From Sphingomonas sp. MA1305 (GTDB taxonomy: Bacteria > Pseudomonadota > Alphaproteobacteria > Sphingomonadales > Sphingomonadaceae), in NCBI RefSeq assembly GCF_016107325.1, contig NZ_RCVT01000003.1, positions 186,001-250,000 on the forward strand: a stretch of DNA of 64,000 nt. The letters run 5' to 3'. The notes under the pieces are model-generated. The model did no database searches, had not been told where the DNA came from, and saw only the letters and a list, made by a program, of their open reading frames with translations. Of the stretch, positions 52,832 to 62,800 are shown one piece after another. The position numbers and the translations under genes were made by a program. Position 1 is the stretch's first letter, and each line of letters opens with the position of its first letter.

Positions 52832-53056
52832 ATCGGCAATGATCGTTGCAAACGCGTCGCTGATCCCCCGCATCGGGATCGGCAGTGCATACGGCACCAT
52901 GCGGTGCCGGGCCGAGAGCCTGCGAGCTCCTAAAGTGTCTCGTGCCCCAGCGCCTTGGCCGCAACGCCTGCCTCGCGCGCTCAGTTATTCATACGGAATC
53001 AGTTGCCTAACCTGTCACGCCGCGCGATGCGCTGGTCAAAAGCAGGAGAGGGTAGA

Positions 53057-54847
53057 ATGCAGCCAGTGACGCGCCGCGACATGGTCGCCGGCATGGCGGC
53101 GATCGGGATCGGCGCGATCGGCAAGCCCGCGCTGGCGATGACCACCAACGATCCGGACCTTGGGCCGAACGTCCTGATCGTCGATCCCGGCGCGCCGGAC
53201 GCGCAGGCGACGATCGCCCGCTGGTTCGGCGAGCAGGAGCGCGCGCATTTCACCGACCGGCGCCGCGCGATCCTGCTGAAGCCGGGAAGCCATCGCCTCG
53301 ACATCAAGGTCGGTTTCTTCACCCAGGTCGCCGGGCTGGGCATCACGCCTGGCGACGTGACCGTGACCGGTCACGTCCACGCTGAGGCGGATTGGGCGAA
53401 CGGCATGGCGCTGGTCAATTTCTGGCGCGGCGCGGAAAATCTGACGGTGCGACCGCCCGACGGTGCCGATCGCTGGGCGGTGTCGCAGGCCGCGCCCTAT
53501 CGCCGCATCCATCTCGCCGGCGATCTGGCGTTGGACGACGGCGGCTGGTCGAGCGGCGGCTTCATGGCGGACTGCCGCGTCGACGGCACGATCCGGTCCG
53601 GCACCCAGCAGCAATGGTTCACCCGCAACAGCCGCATCGGCGGCTGGCAGGGGTCGAACTGGAACATGATGTTCATGGGCGTGGCCGGCGCGCCGGCGAC
53701 GAGCTTCCCCAAGCCGCCCTATACGACGCTGCCGACCGTGCCGGTGATCCGGGAGAAGCCGTTCCTGTGCGTCGGTCCGGACGGCGCGTGGAGCCTCTTC
53801 GTCCCGGCGCTGCGCCATGATGCGGTGGGAGTGTCGTGGGACCGGGCACCCGCCGGCCGGAACGTGCCGCTGCGCGACGTGCTGATCGCCGATCCGGCGA
53901 CGCCGGTGGCGGCGATCAACCGCGCGCTCGCCGCGGGGCGCCATCTGCTGCTGACGCCGGGCGTCTACCGCCTGCGCGAGCCGCTGCGGGTGACCCGGGC
54001 CGATACGGTGGTGCTCGGCCTCGGGCTGGCGACGCTGCTGGTCGAGGGCGGCACCGCGGCGCTGACCGTCGCCGACGTGCCGGGGGTGACGATCGCCGGC
54101 CTATTGATTGATGCTGGGGCACAGAATTCGCCCGTGCTGGTGCAGATCGGGCCGCCCGGCGCAGACGGCGATCACCGCGACCGTCCGACCTTGCTCGCCG
54201 ACCTCTTCTTTCGCGTCGGCGGCGCCGCGGTCGGCAATGCCGGCACCTGCCTGGAGATCAACAGCCACCATGTCATCGGCGACCATCTGTGGATTTGGCG
54301 TGCCGATCATGGCGATCGCGACAACGGGCGCGTCCATGTCGGCTGGGACGAGAGCCGGGCGACGCACGGCCTTGTCGTCAATGGCGATCACGTCACCTGC
54401 TACGGGCTGTTCGTCGAGCATTTCCAGGGCTGGCAGACGCTGTGGAACGGCGAGGACGGGCGGACCTTTTTTTACCAGAACGAACTGCCCTACGATCCGC
54501 CGAGCCAGCGCGCCTGGCGCGCGGATTCCTCGCGCGGGTGGGCGGCGTACAAGGTCGCCGATCACGTCCGCCGGCACGAGGCGGTGGGAATGGGCGTCTA
54601 CGCCAACTTAACCGCCGACCCGTCGATCGTCCTCGCCAGCGCGGTCGAGGTACCCGACACGCCTGGCGTGCGCGTGTCCAATGTGACGACCATTTCCCTG
54701 GGCGGCGGCAAGGGGACGATCGCGCATCCGGTCAACGGGGCAGGGGCAGCCGCAAGGCCGGGCAGCATCCGCCAGACGCTGGTCCGCTACGGCGGGGGGG
54801 GCATAGGCCCGGCGGGCGCGGTCAGCCGATCGACAGGAAGGCGGTGA
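53057..54847 (+). CDS. Exported right-handed beta-helix protein of unknown function
   Basis: This 596-residue protein starts at ATG 53057 behind GGAGAGGG and has a twin-arginine-like signal (TRRDMVAGMAAIGIG). The body has regular short repeats of a beta-helix (VTVTGHVHAEADW, ENLTVRPPDG, DTVVLGLGLATLLVEGG, PGVTIAGLLIDAG). The phrases SGTQQQWFTRNSRIGGW and REKPFLCVG are shared, from memory, with large secreted actinobacterial proteins often mislabelled as cyclases. No cyclase motif is visible. It may act on a polysaccharide. The 3' end contains a run of eight G residues, and its last 26 bases overlap the convergent DUF6445 gene. Confidence 0.75.
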   Translation: MQPVTRRDMVAGMAAIGIGAIGKPALAMTTNDPDLGPNVLIVDPGAPDAQATIARWFGEQERAHFTDRRRAILLKPGSHRLDIKVGFFTQVAGLGITPGDVTVTGHVHAEADWANGMALVNFWRGAENLTVRPPDGADRWAVSQAAPYRRIHLAGDLALDDGGWSSGGFMADCRVDGTIRSGTQQQWFTRNSRIGGWQGSNWNMMFMGVAGAPATSFPKPPYTTLPTVPVIREKPFLCVGPDGAWSLFVPALRHDAVGVSWDRAPAGRNVPLRDVLIADPATPVAAINRALAAGRHLLLTPGVYRLREPLRVTRADTVVLGLGLATLLVEGGTAALTVADVPGVTIAGLLIDAGAQNSPVLVQIGPPGADGDHRDRPTLLADLFFRVGGAAVGNAGTCLEINSHHVIGDHLWIWRADHGDRDNGRVHVGWDESRATHGLVVNGDHVTCYGLFVEHFQGWQTLWNGEDGRTFFYQNELPYDPPSQRAWRADSSRGWAAYKVADHVRRHEAVGMGVYANLTADPSIVLASAVEVPDTPGVRVSNVTTISLGGGKGTIAHPVNGAGAAARPGSIRQTLVRYGGGGIGPAGAVSRSTGRR

Positions 54848-55493
54848 CGGTCAGGCGCCCGATGGCGGGATCGGATGACAGGATCGCATCTGGCGCGATC
54901 GCGCCGCTGTGCAGGAGCTGGCTGCGGTAGAGGATGGCGCGGTTGTAGCGTGCCTCCGCCATGCCGATCCGCTCGAACAACGGCGTGTCGCCGAGGATGT
55001 AGCCTTCCGGCGGGGCGGCGGCGACTTCCCCCTGCAACCGATCGAAGAACGCAGGGGCGCGAGCGTCGTCGATCGTCTCGAAGCCGGTGGCGCGATGGCG
55101 GAAGAAGGCGGTGCCGTCGCGATGCGCGGGGGAGAGATAATGGACCATCGCAATGCGGTCGCGGCCATAGGCGTCGACGTGCGGCACGCGCTGGCGGACG
55201 TCGAGGGCATCAGGCCGGGCGGTGACGATCGAGAAGCTGGCATCGATCACGCCGATCTGGCGGTGCGGTCCGAAGCGGCGGCCGAGCGCCTGCGCGATCA
55301 CCGGGAAATGATCGCGGAAGTAGCTCTCGGGCAACGGCGCGCGCACGCCGGGGTAGAAGTGGCCAGCGGCTTCGAACGTGGCGGCCGCGGCGGCCTGCCG
55401 CAGGCCGTCGGGATCGGCGGCGAAGTCGTCGATCACGACCAGCGGCTCGCCTTCCTGCCCCAGCCGCTGCGCGAGGATGGTCGGGCGGGTCAC
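54822..55493 (-). CDS. DUF6445 protein, Fe(II)/2-oxoglutarate-oxygenase-like
   Basis: This 223-residue cytoplasmic protein shows the iron-ligand pattern HxD...H: His105 and Asp107 in VPHVDAYG and His195 in QLLHSG. Arg213 in GRLTVTAF is placed to bind 2-oxoglutarate. VVIDDFAADPDGLRQ is the family N-terminus. It is the last gene of the LacI-halogenase operon and overlaps the lacI-like stop by ATGA. The substrate is unknown. Its constant association with halogenase and SapC genes, as I recall from related genomes, suggests a shared pathway. Confidence 0.82.
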   Translation of the reverse strand: MTRPTILAQRLGQEGEPLVVIDDFAADPDGLRQAAAAATFEAAGHFYPGVRAPLPESYFRDHFPVIAQALGRRFGPHRQIGVIDASFSIVTARPDALDVRQRVPHVDAYGRDRIAMVHYLSPAHRDGTAFFRHRATGFETIDDARAPAFFDRLQGEVAAAPPEGYILGDTPLFERIGMAEARYNRAILYRSQLLHSGAIAPDAILSSDPAIGRLTVTAFLSIG

Positions 55494-56542
55494 GCCGGTG
55501 ATCGGGGGGCGCCCGTCGAAGCGCGAACCGCGAGCGTCGCCGGCACGATGATCGGTTCGGCGACATCGCCCGACTGATCGCCGATCACCTGCTCCACTGC
55601 GCGCGCGGTGACCTCGGCGATCGGCTGGACGATCGCGGTCAACGGCGGGTGGACGAAGCGGACGATCGGCGTGTCGTCGAAGCAGAGGATCGACAGGTCG
55701 CCTGGCACGTCGAGCCCGCGCTCGCGTGCCAGCTCCAGCGTCGCCAGCGTCATCTGGTCGCTGCAGGCGATGATCGCGGTCGGCGGCACCGCGCTGCCGA
55801 GCAAGGCCGCCGCCGCTGCCCGACCCGATGCGAAACCGAAGTCGCCGGCGGCGAGCAGGCCGTCGGTCGGTAACCCGGCGTCCACCATCGTCGTCCGCCA
55901 GCCATCGGTGCGCCAGCCGCTCAGCTCATATTCGTCGGGACCGGCGATGAAGCCAATGCGGCGATGGCCGAGCGCGATCAGATGCTCGGTGGCGATGCGC
56001 GCTGCGCCCGCTTCATCCATCGCGACGGCGAAGCCGGGGCCGGCGTTGCGCGATCCGATCCGCGCGAAGGCGATGCGATGTTCCTCGAGCAGGCGCGTGA
56101 TCAGCGGGTTCTCGGAATGCGGCGGGGTCAGGATGACGCCGTCGGGCTGGATCGCGGCGATCGCGGCGAGCAGTTCGCGCTCGATATGGTCGCTGTGTGT
56201 GTCGACCAATTCGACGATCATGCGATAGCCGTGTTCGGCACAGGTCAGCATGCCGCCGAGCAGCATCTGGTCGACCCAGTCGGTGCCCTGGCGGTCGCGC
56301 CAGCCGGCGATGGTCCGCTCGCGGTCGTTGAGCGCGACGATCAGATAGGACCGCGAGCCCGCCATCCGCTGCGCCGCGATCGACGGGACATAGCCGAGGC
56401 GTGCGATCGAGTCCTGCACCCGCGCCATCATCTCGGGCCGGACGTTCGGCTCCTTGTTGATGACGCGGCTGACCGTCTGCAACGACACGCCGGCGTCCGC
56501 CGCGACGTGGCGGATGGTCACCGCTTGTCGACGCCGCGCCAT
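55490..56542 (-). CDS. LacI-family transcriptional regulator
   Basis: This 350-residue repressor has an N-terminal HTH (IRHVAADAGVSLQTVSRVIN) and hinge (ARLGYVPSIAAQRMAG). A periplasmic-binding-protein-like sugar domain follows (GVILTPPHSENPL, ALGHRRIGFIAGP, PTAIIACSDQMTLATLE). It sits between halogenase and DUF6445 with one- and four-base overlaps, so it is autoregulated with them if its operator lies upstream. The GTGAACGTTCAC palindromes at 62975-63053 are its likely targets. Confidence 0.94.
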   Translation of the reverse strand: MARRRQAVTIRHVAADAGVSLQTVSRVINKEPNVRPEMMARVQDSIARLGYVPSIAAQRMAGSRSYLIVALNDRERTIAGWRDRQGTDWVDQMLLGGMLTCAEHGYRMIVELVDTHSDHIERELLAAIAAIQPDGVILTPPHSENPLITRLLEEHRIAFARIGSRNAGPGFAVAMDEAGAARIATEHLIALGHRRIGFIAGPDEYELSGWRTDGWRTTMVDAGLPTDGLLAAGDFGFASGRAAAAALLGSAVPPTAIIACSDQMTLATLELARERGLDVPGDLSILCFDDTPIVRFVHPPLTAIVQPIAEVTARAVEQVIGDQSGDVAEPIIVPATLAVRASTGAPRSPA

Positions 56543-58035
56543 CAGGCGGGCGCCGCGCCGCAATAGCGCGCGACATAGTCGCCGTGCGCGGGCAGGCCGC
56601 GTACCGTCGATGTGACACCCTGGCGCAGGCCGGACAGGAAACGGGCCAGTTCCTCGTCGGGCAGCTTGGCGGCGATTGGGTGTCGCGCGGCCGGGGTGAT
56701 ACCCTGGCCGAGCATCACCTGGATCCAGCTGTTTTCCGCGAACAATTCGTCGTTGCGGCGGAAGACGCGGCCGGTCTCGCGGAACAGGCCGATCTTCTGC
56801 GCCAGGCTGTCTGGAATCTCCATCGCCGCACACTGCCGCCAGAACGGCGAATCCCGCCGCTCGGTGACCTTGTAGTGAAGGATCAGGAAGTCGCGGATCT
56901 GATTCATGTCGGTCAGTTGCTGATCGTTGAATTCGGCGACGTCGTGCGGCGAGATCGGTCCGGCCGCCGGCAGCAGCCGGATCAGGCGCAGGATCGCGCG
57001 CTGGATCAGGTGGATGCTGGTCGATTCCAACGGCTCCATGAAGCCGCCTGCCAGGCCGATGGCGACGCAATTGCGATGCCATTGCTTGCGCCGCGCCCCG
57101 GTGACGAAGCGCAGCATGTTGGGCTCGGTCAGCACCTTGCCCTCGACATTGCCGAGCAGCCGGTCGAGTGCCGCCTCGCGCGACAGGTAGCGGCTGCAAT
57201 AGACGATGCCGTTACCGAAGCGATGCTGCAGCGGAATCCGCCATTGCCAGCCGGCATCGTGCGCCATGGCGCGGGTATAGGGAACCGGCGGCCGCACGCT
57301 CTCGGTCTGCACCGCGATCGCGCTGTCGCACGGCAGCCAGTGCGTCCAATCGTCATAACCAACGTGCAGCGCCTGCTCGATCAGCAGCGCACGGAAGCCG
57401 GTGCAGTCGAGGAACAGGTCGCCCTCGACCCGTTGCCCGTCCTCCAGCACCAGCGCGGCGATGTCGCCACTCTCGCCATCGAGATCGACGCAAGCGATCT
57501 TGCCTTCGATGCGGCGCGCCCCGTCCCCCTCTGCCATGCGGCGCAGGAAGCGGCCGTAGAGGGTGGAGTCGAGCTGATAGGCGTAGCTCATCCGGTCGTC
57601 GGGCAGATGGGCGAATTTGTTCTCGCGCGCCGCGATCAGCTCCAGGCAGTAATCGTCATAGGATTGGTCGTGACCACGCGCGCGTCCCTCCAGCCAGAAA
57701 TGCTGGAAGCCGGCGGCCCAATGATCCTTGCCGGTCAGGCCGAAGGCATGGAAGTAGCTGTCGTTCGGACCTTTCCAGCCGTCGAACTGGATGCCCAGTT
57801 TGAATGTCGCCTGGGTCGCCGCCATGAATTCGGTCTCGTTGATCCCCAGCAGCCGGTTGAAGGTGATCAGCGGCGGGATCGTCGATTCGCCGACGCCGAC
57901 CGTGCCGATCGCGTCGGATTCGACCAAGGTGACGGTGGCAGTGCGGCCGAGCGTCCGGATCAGCGCCGCGGCGGTCATCCAGCCGGCGGTGCCGCCGCCG
58001 GCGACAATGATGCGACGCGGTGTCACGGCGGTCAT
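56542..58035 (-). CDS. Flavin-dependent (tryptophan-type) halogenase
   Basis: This 497-residue FADH2-dependent halogenase has its dinucleotide-binding motif GGGTAG at residues 13-18. The catalytic Lys is at residue 79 in ATFKLGIQF, the same number as in PrnA and RebH. The WxWxIP motif is at 263-268 (WQWRIP), and the Glu-Ser pair is at 337-338 (PLESTSIHL). All key residues are kept, so it should be active. The start overlaps the cupin-like stop by ATGA. A separate flavin reductase is not in the window. The true substrate is unknown; TBDR-linked halogenases of this kind are known to accept free indole in vitro. Confidence 0.93.
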   Translation of the reverse strand: MTAVTPRRIIVAGGGTAGWMTAAALIRTLGRTATVTLVESDAIGTVGVGESTIPPLITFNRLLGINETEFMAATQATFKLGIQFDGWKGPNDSYFHAFGLTGKDHWAAGFQHFWLEGRARGHDQSYDDYCLELIAARENKFAHLPDDRMSYAYQLDSTLYGRFLRRMAEGDGARRIEGKIACVDLDGESGDIAALVLEDGQRVEGDLFLDCTGFRALLIEQALHVGYDDWTHWLPCDSAIAVQTESVRPPVPYTRAMAHDAGWQWRIPLQHRFGNGIVYCSRYLSREAALDRLLGNVEGKVLTEPNMLRFVTGARRKQWHRNCVAIGLAGGFMEPLESTSIHLIQRAILRLIRLLPAAGPISPHDVAEFNDQQLTDMNQIRDFLILHYKVTERRDSPFWRQCAAMEIPDSLAQKIGLFRETGRVFRRNDELFAENSWIQVMLGQGITPAARHPIAAKLPDEELARFLSGLRQGVTSTVRGLPAHGDYVARYCGAAPA

Positions 58036-59063
58036 CGGCTGAGCGCCCGCAACAGATAGCTGCGCAGCCGGCTCGCCAATTCCGGCGTCATCGGGTCGAG
58101 CACGCCGCGGCCGCCTTCGGGCACATGGGCGGTGACCTGATCGTCGTTTTGGAAGACGTAATAATCGAACATGTCCCGCCAATGCGCCTTCTGGTCTGGA
58201 GGGAGGTCGCGGATCGCCATCAGCGCGTGATTGAGCGCCTCCTGCGGCTGACCGAGCCAGCGCGGCGTCTCGCGCCACCAGTAATTGACCAGCACGTTGA
58301 AGTCCTCCAGCCCTTCGACGTGGTGCCACCACAGCGCCGGGATGTAGAGCGCGTCGCCGGGCGCCATCTCGACCGTCTGGCCATGCGCCATCGCCTCGGC
58401 AAAGCGCGGGTGGCGTTCGAGGTCCGGTGAGTGGAAGTCGACCATGCTGATCGCCCGGCCCGCCGGCGTGTTGTCGACCGGGCCGAGGTAGAGGTTGCGG
58501 AACTGTTCGCGCGGGAACAGCGTGAAACGGCGCCGGCCGGCGGCGACCACGGCGAGGTTGTTGGGCACGTCGTTGTGCGCGGCGATGCGCGTGCGCGTGC
58601 CGATCCAGATGCTGGCCAGCGGTTCGCGATCAGCAAGGTCGATATGGTTGGCGGCGTGCAGGCCGTCGAAGAACTGGTGCACGTCGATCGAGGCGAGATA
58701 GACGGTCGGTGCCTGCGGCTGCCCGGCGAAGGCCGCCATCCGCGCAAAGATCTCCGGCAATTTCGCGTCGAAGGTGCGGAAGTTCATCGCCATCGCATCG
58801 TCGTAGAACAGCCGGCCGCCGCTGCCCGGCTGGCTGACCGACACCGTGAACGGCCGGTCGCGGTGGTGACGCAGCAGATAGTCGCGCGCGGCGTCGGCGG
58901 ACTGCAGGCCAGCCTTGACCAGCGGCCAGTCCGCGGCGAGGCCGCGGATCACGAACGGCGTTTCCGCGCCGCGCAACCGGGCGTCGAGCGTGGCGGCGTC
59001 GGCGACCTGCTCTTCCGGCACCCGGGCCAAGCCCGCGAGCGGACCCGGATCGGCCTCAGCCAC
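58032..59063 (-). CDS. Cupin-like (JmjC/cupin_8) Fe(II)/2-oxoglutarate-dependent oxygenase
   Basis: This 343-residue protein starts at a GTG (59063) overlapping the SapC stop by eight bases. The iron facial triad is visible: His163 and Asp165 in AAHNDVPNN and His247 or His248 in LWWHHVEG. FVIRGLAADWP and RFTLFPREQFRNLYLGP, read as blocks, are typical of the cupin_8 family. Members hydroxylate proteins or small molecules. Its place between SapC and the halogenase suggests it modifies the same unknown substrate. Confidence 0.88.
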   Translation of the reverse strand: MAEADPGPLAGLARVPEEQVADAATLDARLRGAETPFVIRGLAADWPLVKAGLQSADAARDYLLRHHRDRPFTVSVSQPGSGGRLFYDDAMAMNFRTFDAKLPEIFARMAAFAGQPQAPTVYLASIDVHQFFDGLHAANHIDLADREPLASIWIGTRTRIAAHNDVPNNLAVVAAGRRRFTLFPREQFRNLYLGPVDNTPAGRAISMVDFHSPDLERHPRFAEAMAHGQTVEMAPGDALYIPALWWHHVEGLEDFNVLVNYWWRETPRWLGQPQEALNHALMAIRDLPPDQKAHWRDMFDYYVFQNDDQVTAHVPEGGRGVLDPMTPELASRLRSYLLRALSR

Positions 59064-59778
59064 GCGCCAGCCGCCGGTTCCGACGCGCGACGAGATCGCC
59101 GAGATGAGCGAGCGATGCGATCGCCATATAGATCGGCAGCAAATGCTCGTTGGCATTGAGCTCGGCCAGTGCCGCGCCGTCGAGTTCCGCGAGGCGGTCC
59201 TCGTCGATGATGTGGAAGCCGACCAAGCGGTTGGTCGAACCGTCGTTCAGCGTGACTTCCAGCGTGAAGGGTTCGAGCAGATCGTGGCGTTGCAGCGCCG
59301 CGAAGAAATCGGCCGATCCGCGATATCCCTCGTCGAGCGCGCCGAGCTGTTCGGCGATACGCTCCAGATAGGGCGTCGGCTGGCCCATTTCGTCGAACAC
59401 GCGGATGCCGGCGTCACCGGCGGCGATGCGGGGCGAAGCGAGGTCGACATGGACCTGCTTGGCATCGTCGTCATCGGGACCACCACCGATCAGGAATGGC
59501 TGGATGTCCATCGCCAGCGGCCGGTAGCGTGCGTCCCAGCGCCCGCCGTCCAGGTAAAGGTTCTCGCCATTCTCGAAGCCGAACATGGCGAGCGCAGTGA
59601 AGCGGTCGCGGGTGTCATTGAGGCGGAAGAGGATCGGATATTCGCTCTGCACCGCGCGGAATTCGCTCGGCACGGTGATGCAGCACATCTGCGCATCGCC
59701 GAGCCCGGCGTCACGCTCGGTAAGAATGCGCAGGTCGCGATGCGCCTCGGCGGTCAGGATCGCGTGCTGGCTGGTCAT
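59056..59778 (-). CDS. SapC family protein
   Basis: This 240-residue protein starts at ATG 59778. SapC is named after S-layer-associated genes, but in this setting it is a cytoplasmic partner of TBDR/halogenase operons. Recognisable blocks are FRAVQSEYPILFRL, ALAMFGFENGENLYL and MDIQPFLIGG. No catalytic motif is evident. It is the first gene of the five-gene operon after the terminator at 59836-59868, so a promoter should lie in about 59779-59835. Confidence 0.88.
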   Translation of the reverse strand: MTSQHAILTAEAHRDLRILTERDAGLGDAQMCCITVPSEFRAVQSEYPILFRLNDTRDRFTALAMFGFENGENLYLDGGRWDARYRPLAMDIQPFLIGGGPDDDDAKQVHVDLASPRIAAGDAGIRVFDEMGQPTPYLERIAEQLGALDEGYRGSADFFAALQRHDLLEPFTLEVTLNDGSTNRLVGFHIIDEDRLAELDGAALAELNANEHLLPIYMAIASLAHLGDLVARRNRRLARG

Positions 59779-59835
59779 CGAACGCTTAACTCTCGTCAGG
59801 ATCGGATGGTGCGCAGGCGTGCCGTCGTCGCACAC

Positions 59836-59868
59836 AAAAAGCCAGCCTTCTCTTGCAAGAAGGCTGGC
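59836..59868 (-). terminator. Intrinsic terminator of the TonB-receptor gene
   Basis: GCCAGCCTTCT (59841-59851) pairs perfectly over 11 bp with AGAAGGCTGGC (59858-59868) around a six-base loop. On the minus strand the stem is followed directly by five T residues (59840-59836). It lies 16 bases after the TBDR stop and before sapC, so the receptor and the SapC-halogenase operon are largely separate transcripts. Confidence 0.9.
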
Positions 59869-59883
59869 AGGCCGTGGGGGGGC

Positions 59884-62800
59884 TTAGAAAGTGAAGCGCA
59901 CGCCGGCCGAATAGCGCGCGTCCTGCTTCGCCACGAACGTGACGTTGCGATCCGAGCGCAGATGCCCGCTCCGGTCCTTGCCAAGGATGTTGATGCCTTC
60001 GGCGAAGATCGTGATCTGCGGCGTGATGGCGTAGCTCGCGCTGCCGTCGAGCTGCCCGTAGGTGTTGATATAGACCGGATTGGTACCCGATCCCTGCAGG
60101 AAGCCCTTGCGCCAATTGTAGGCGGCGCGGGCGTTGATGCCGTATTTGTCGAAGAACAAGACGGCGTTCGCGCTGTCAGAGAGCCCGACGATTGCGAACT
60201 GCGCCACGCTCGACGGCAGGCGGTTGTCATAGTCGCGGTTGCCGTTGACGACCGTGTAGTTGAGGATCGTGCCGAAGCCCGTGTCCCAGAAATTGTGCTG
60301 GATCGCGAATTCAAAGCCGTCGACGGAGGCGGTCTGGTCGCTGTTGAACGGTGTCGTGATGACGAAGTTGACCAGCGGGTCGCCCGGCCCGGCGAGCAGA
60401 ACGTTGTTCTTGCCGACATAGGCCGGGAAGTTTTTGATGTAGTAATTCTGGATGAAGGCGAAGGTGCCGTCATAGCCAGGTGCGTTGATCGCCGCCTGGT
60501 AGCGGGGGCCATTGGTGGTGACGCCATTGAACGTGGTGGTCGGCGACGCGATGCCGGGGATCGTGGTGTTAATCTGGGTCGAGCCGATGTAGTTCGACAC
60601 GTCCTTGTGGAAGTAGCCGACCGAAATATAGTTCTCCCTGCCGTAATACCATTCGGCGGACAGGTCGATGTTCTTGGACTTGTACGGAATCAGATTGGGG
60701 TTGCCGACCGATCCGGTGCCCCCGCCGACGCGGAACAGCGTGTCGAGGCGGCGGCCGCCCTGCAGGCTGCCGTAATCGGCGCGGGTGATGGTGTGGCTGT
60801 ACGACGCGCGCAGCTTGACGTTGTCGATGGGCGTGATGTCGACGTCCACCGATGGCAGCCAATTGTGATAGCTACCCTTGAACGTTGTGAAGCCGCTGCC
60901 CTGGTACAGCACGTTGAACTCGTTCTGCGAATTCTGCTGACCGCCGACCGGTGTCGGCACCAGCGCACTCGCCGACACGTCGGTATTCTCGTAGCGGATG
61001 CCGGCAATGAAGTGACCGGGGCCGGCGAGCAGGTCGAACTTGCCGTTGAACTGGAAATAGGGCGCGATCGTCTTTTCATGGATGCGCGAGTCGGTGGTGT
61101 AGGGCAGCAAGCATTGCAGGTTGCCGCCGCACGTGCCGTACGCCTTGTCGGTCAACGCCAGCGCCGTCGGCAGATCGTAGGTGAAGAACGACTTGATGAT
61201 GTTCGGGTCGTTCGATCCGCTGATGCCGGAAAAAGCGTCGGGGATGCTGGTCAGGTGGAAGATGTTGTCGGGCAGCAGCGCGGCCGCCGCCGCGCGCTGT
61301 TCCGGCGTGCTGCCGCCCGCGCCGCCCCAAGTGTCGTTCTGGAGCACGCTGTACGCGGAGCGCACCTTGTTGTCGGTATATTCGAAACCCCAGTCGAGGC
61401 TGTCCATGAAGCCGTGATCATGGTCATAGTGGCCGCGGATTTGGACCTGGTTGATCTCGTCACGGAAGTAGGAATTCCGGAACGCGTTGCCCGTGGGCAC
61501 GATGTTCGCCGGGTTGAGCGCGTCGACGCCGGGATACATGGTATACGACAGGACCGGCAGATCCTTGTCGAAATTGATCGACTGGCTCTGGATGCCGAAC
61601 ACTGCCGCGCCGAACGAGTTGCTGTTGCCATAGGGGCTGTCGGGCTTCGACGTCGCGGTGGAATGATGCGCGTCCAGCGTCATCGTCACGCCGCCCGGTG
61701 CATTCCAGGTCAGGTTGCCGCCCAGCGACTTGTTCTCGCTGCGGGCGGCCGTCTGCGAGACGGAATAGGCAAGGTCCTTCGCTTCGGCAGCGGTGAAGCG
61801 CTCGGTGTAGAAGATCGGGCCGGCGACCGGGCCGTTCGTCCAGGCGCTTAGCGTATCGTTATGGTTGTACCAAATGCCGACGCTGTTGTCGCGGATGTTC
61901 GTGGTGTTCCGGGAATAGGTGTAGTCAATCGTCGCGGTGAGGCTGTCGATCGGGCGGAATTGGAGCACGGCTTGGCCGTTGATGCGCTCGCGGCGACCAT
62001 TGACGACGTCATAGCCGCCGTTCTGCGGCACCTGGTAGACGTCGGTCGCCTTGGGCCGGTTGGTGATGTTGGCGTAGCGCGGATCGCCCGGCTGGGCGAG
62101 CGAACCCCAGTTGTTCTCGTTGCCGAGATAGCCGTCGCGCCAGCCGATGTTGGCCGAATTGGCGCTGAAGTTGCGGCGCTGATACGCGCCGGTGACGAGG
62201 ATGCCGATGCGGTCGTCGGCGAAGGTGTCGGAGAAGATGCCCGACACTTCCGGCGTGATGTCCTTGTGCCCGTTCTGCGACGTGTCGATCACCCCGCGCG
62301 CGGAGAGCGAGCCGCGCAAGCCCATTTTGTCAAAGGGGCGCGGCGTGCGGATGTTGATCACCGAGCCGATGCCGCCCGACGGCACGGTGGCGCGGCCGGA
62401 CTTGTACACCTCCAGCGCGGCGACGCCTTCGGAGGCGAGGTTGGCGAAGTCGAACGAGCGCGAGGAGGGCGCGCCGTTGCCGTCACCGATCGTCGAGGTC
62501 GGCATCTGGCGGCCGTTGAGCGTGACCAGATTGTATTCCGGACCGAAGCCGCGGACGGTGACGAACTGGCCTTCGCCACTGGCGGTGCGGTCGATCGACA
62601 CGCCGGTGATGCGCTGCAGCGATTCGGCGAGGTTGGTATCCGGGAACTTGCCCATGTCCTCCGCGCTGATCGCGTCGACGATGCCCTGCGCATTGCGCTT
62701 CAGGTCGATCGATTCGCGCAAGGACGCGCGGATACCGGTGACGACGATGTCGCCGTCGCCCCGGCCGACGTCGCCCGATGCGGACGGCACCGGATCGGTC

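Noticed and set aside
58915..61851. 978-residue plus-strand open frame opposite sapC and the TBDR
   Set aside because: Crosses a terminator and two good genes; no domain seen.
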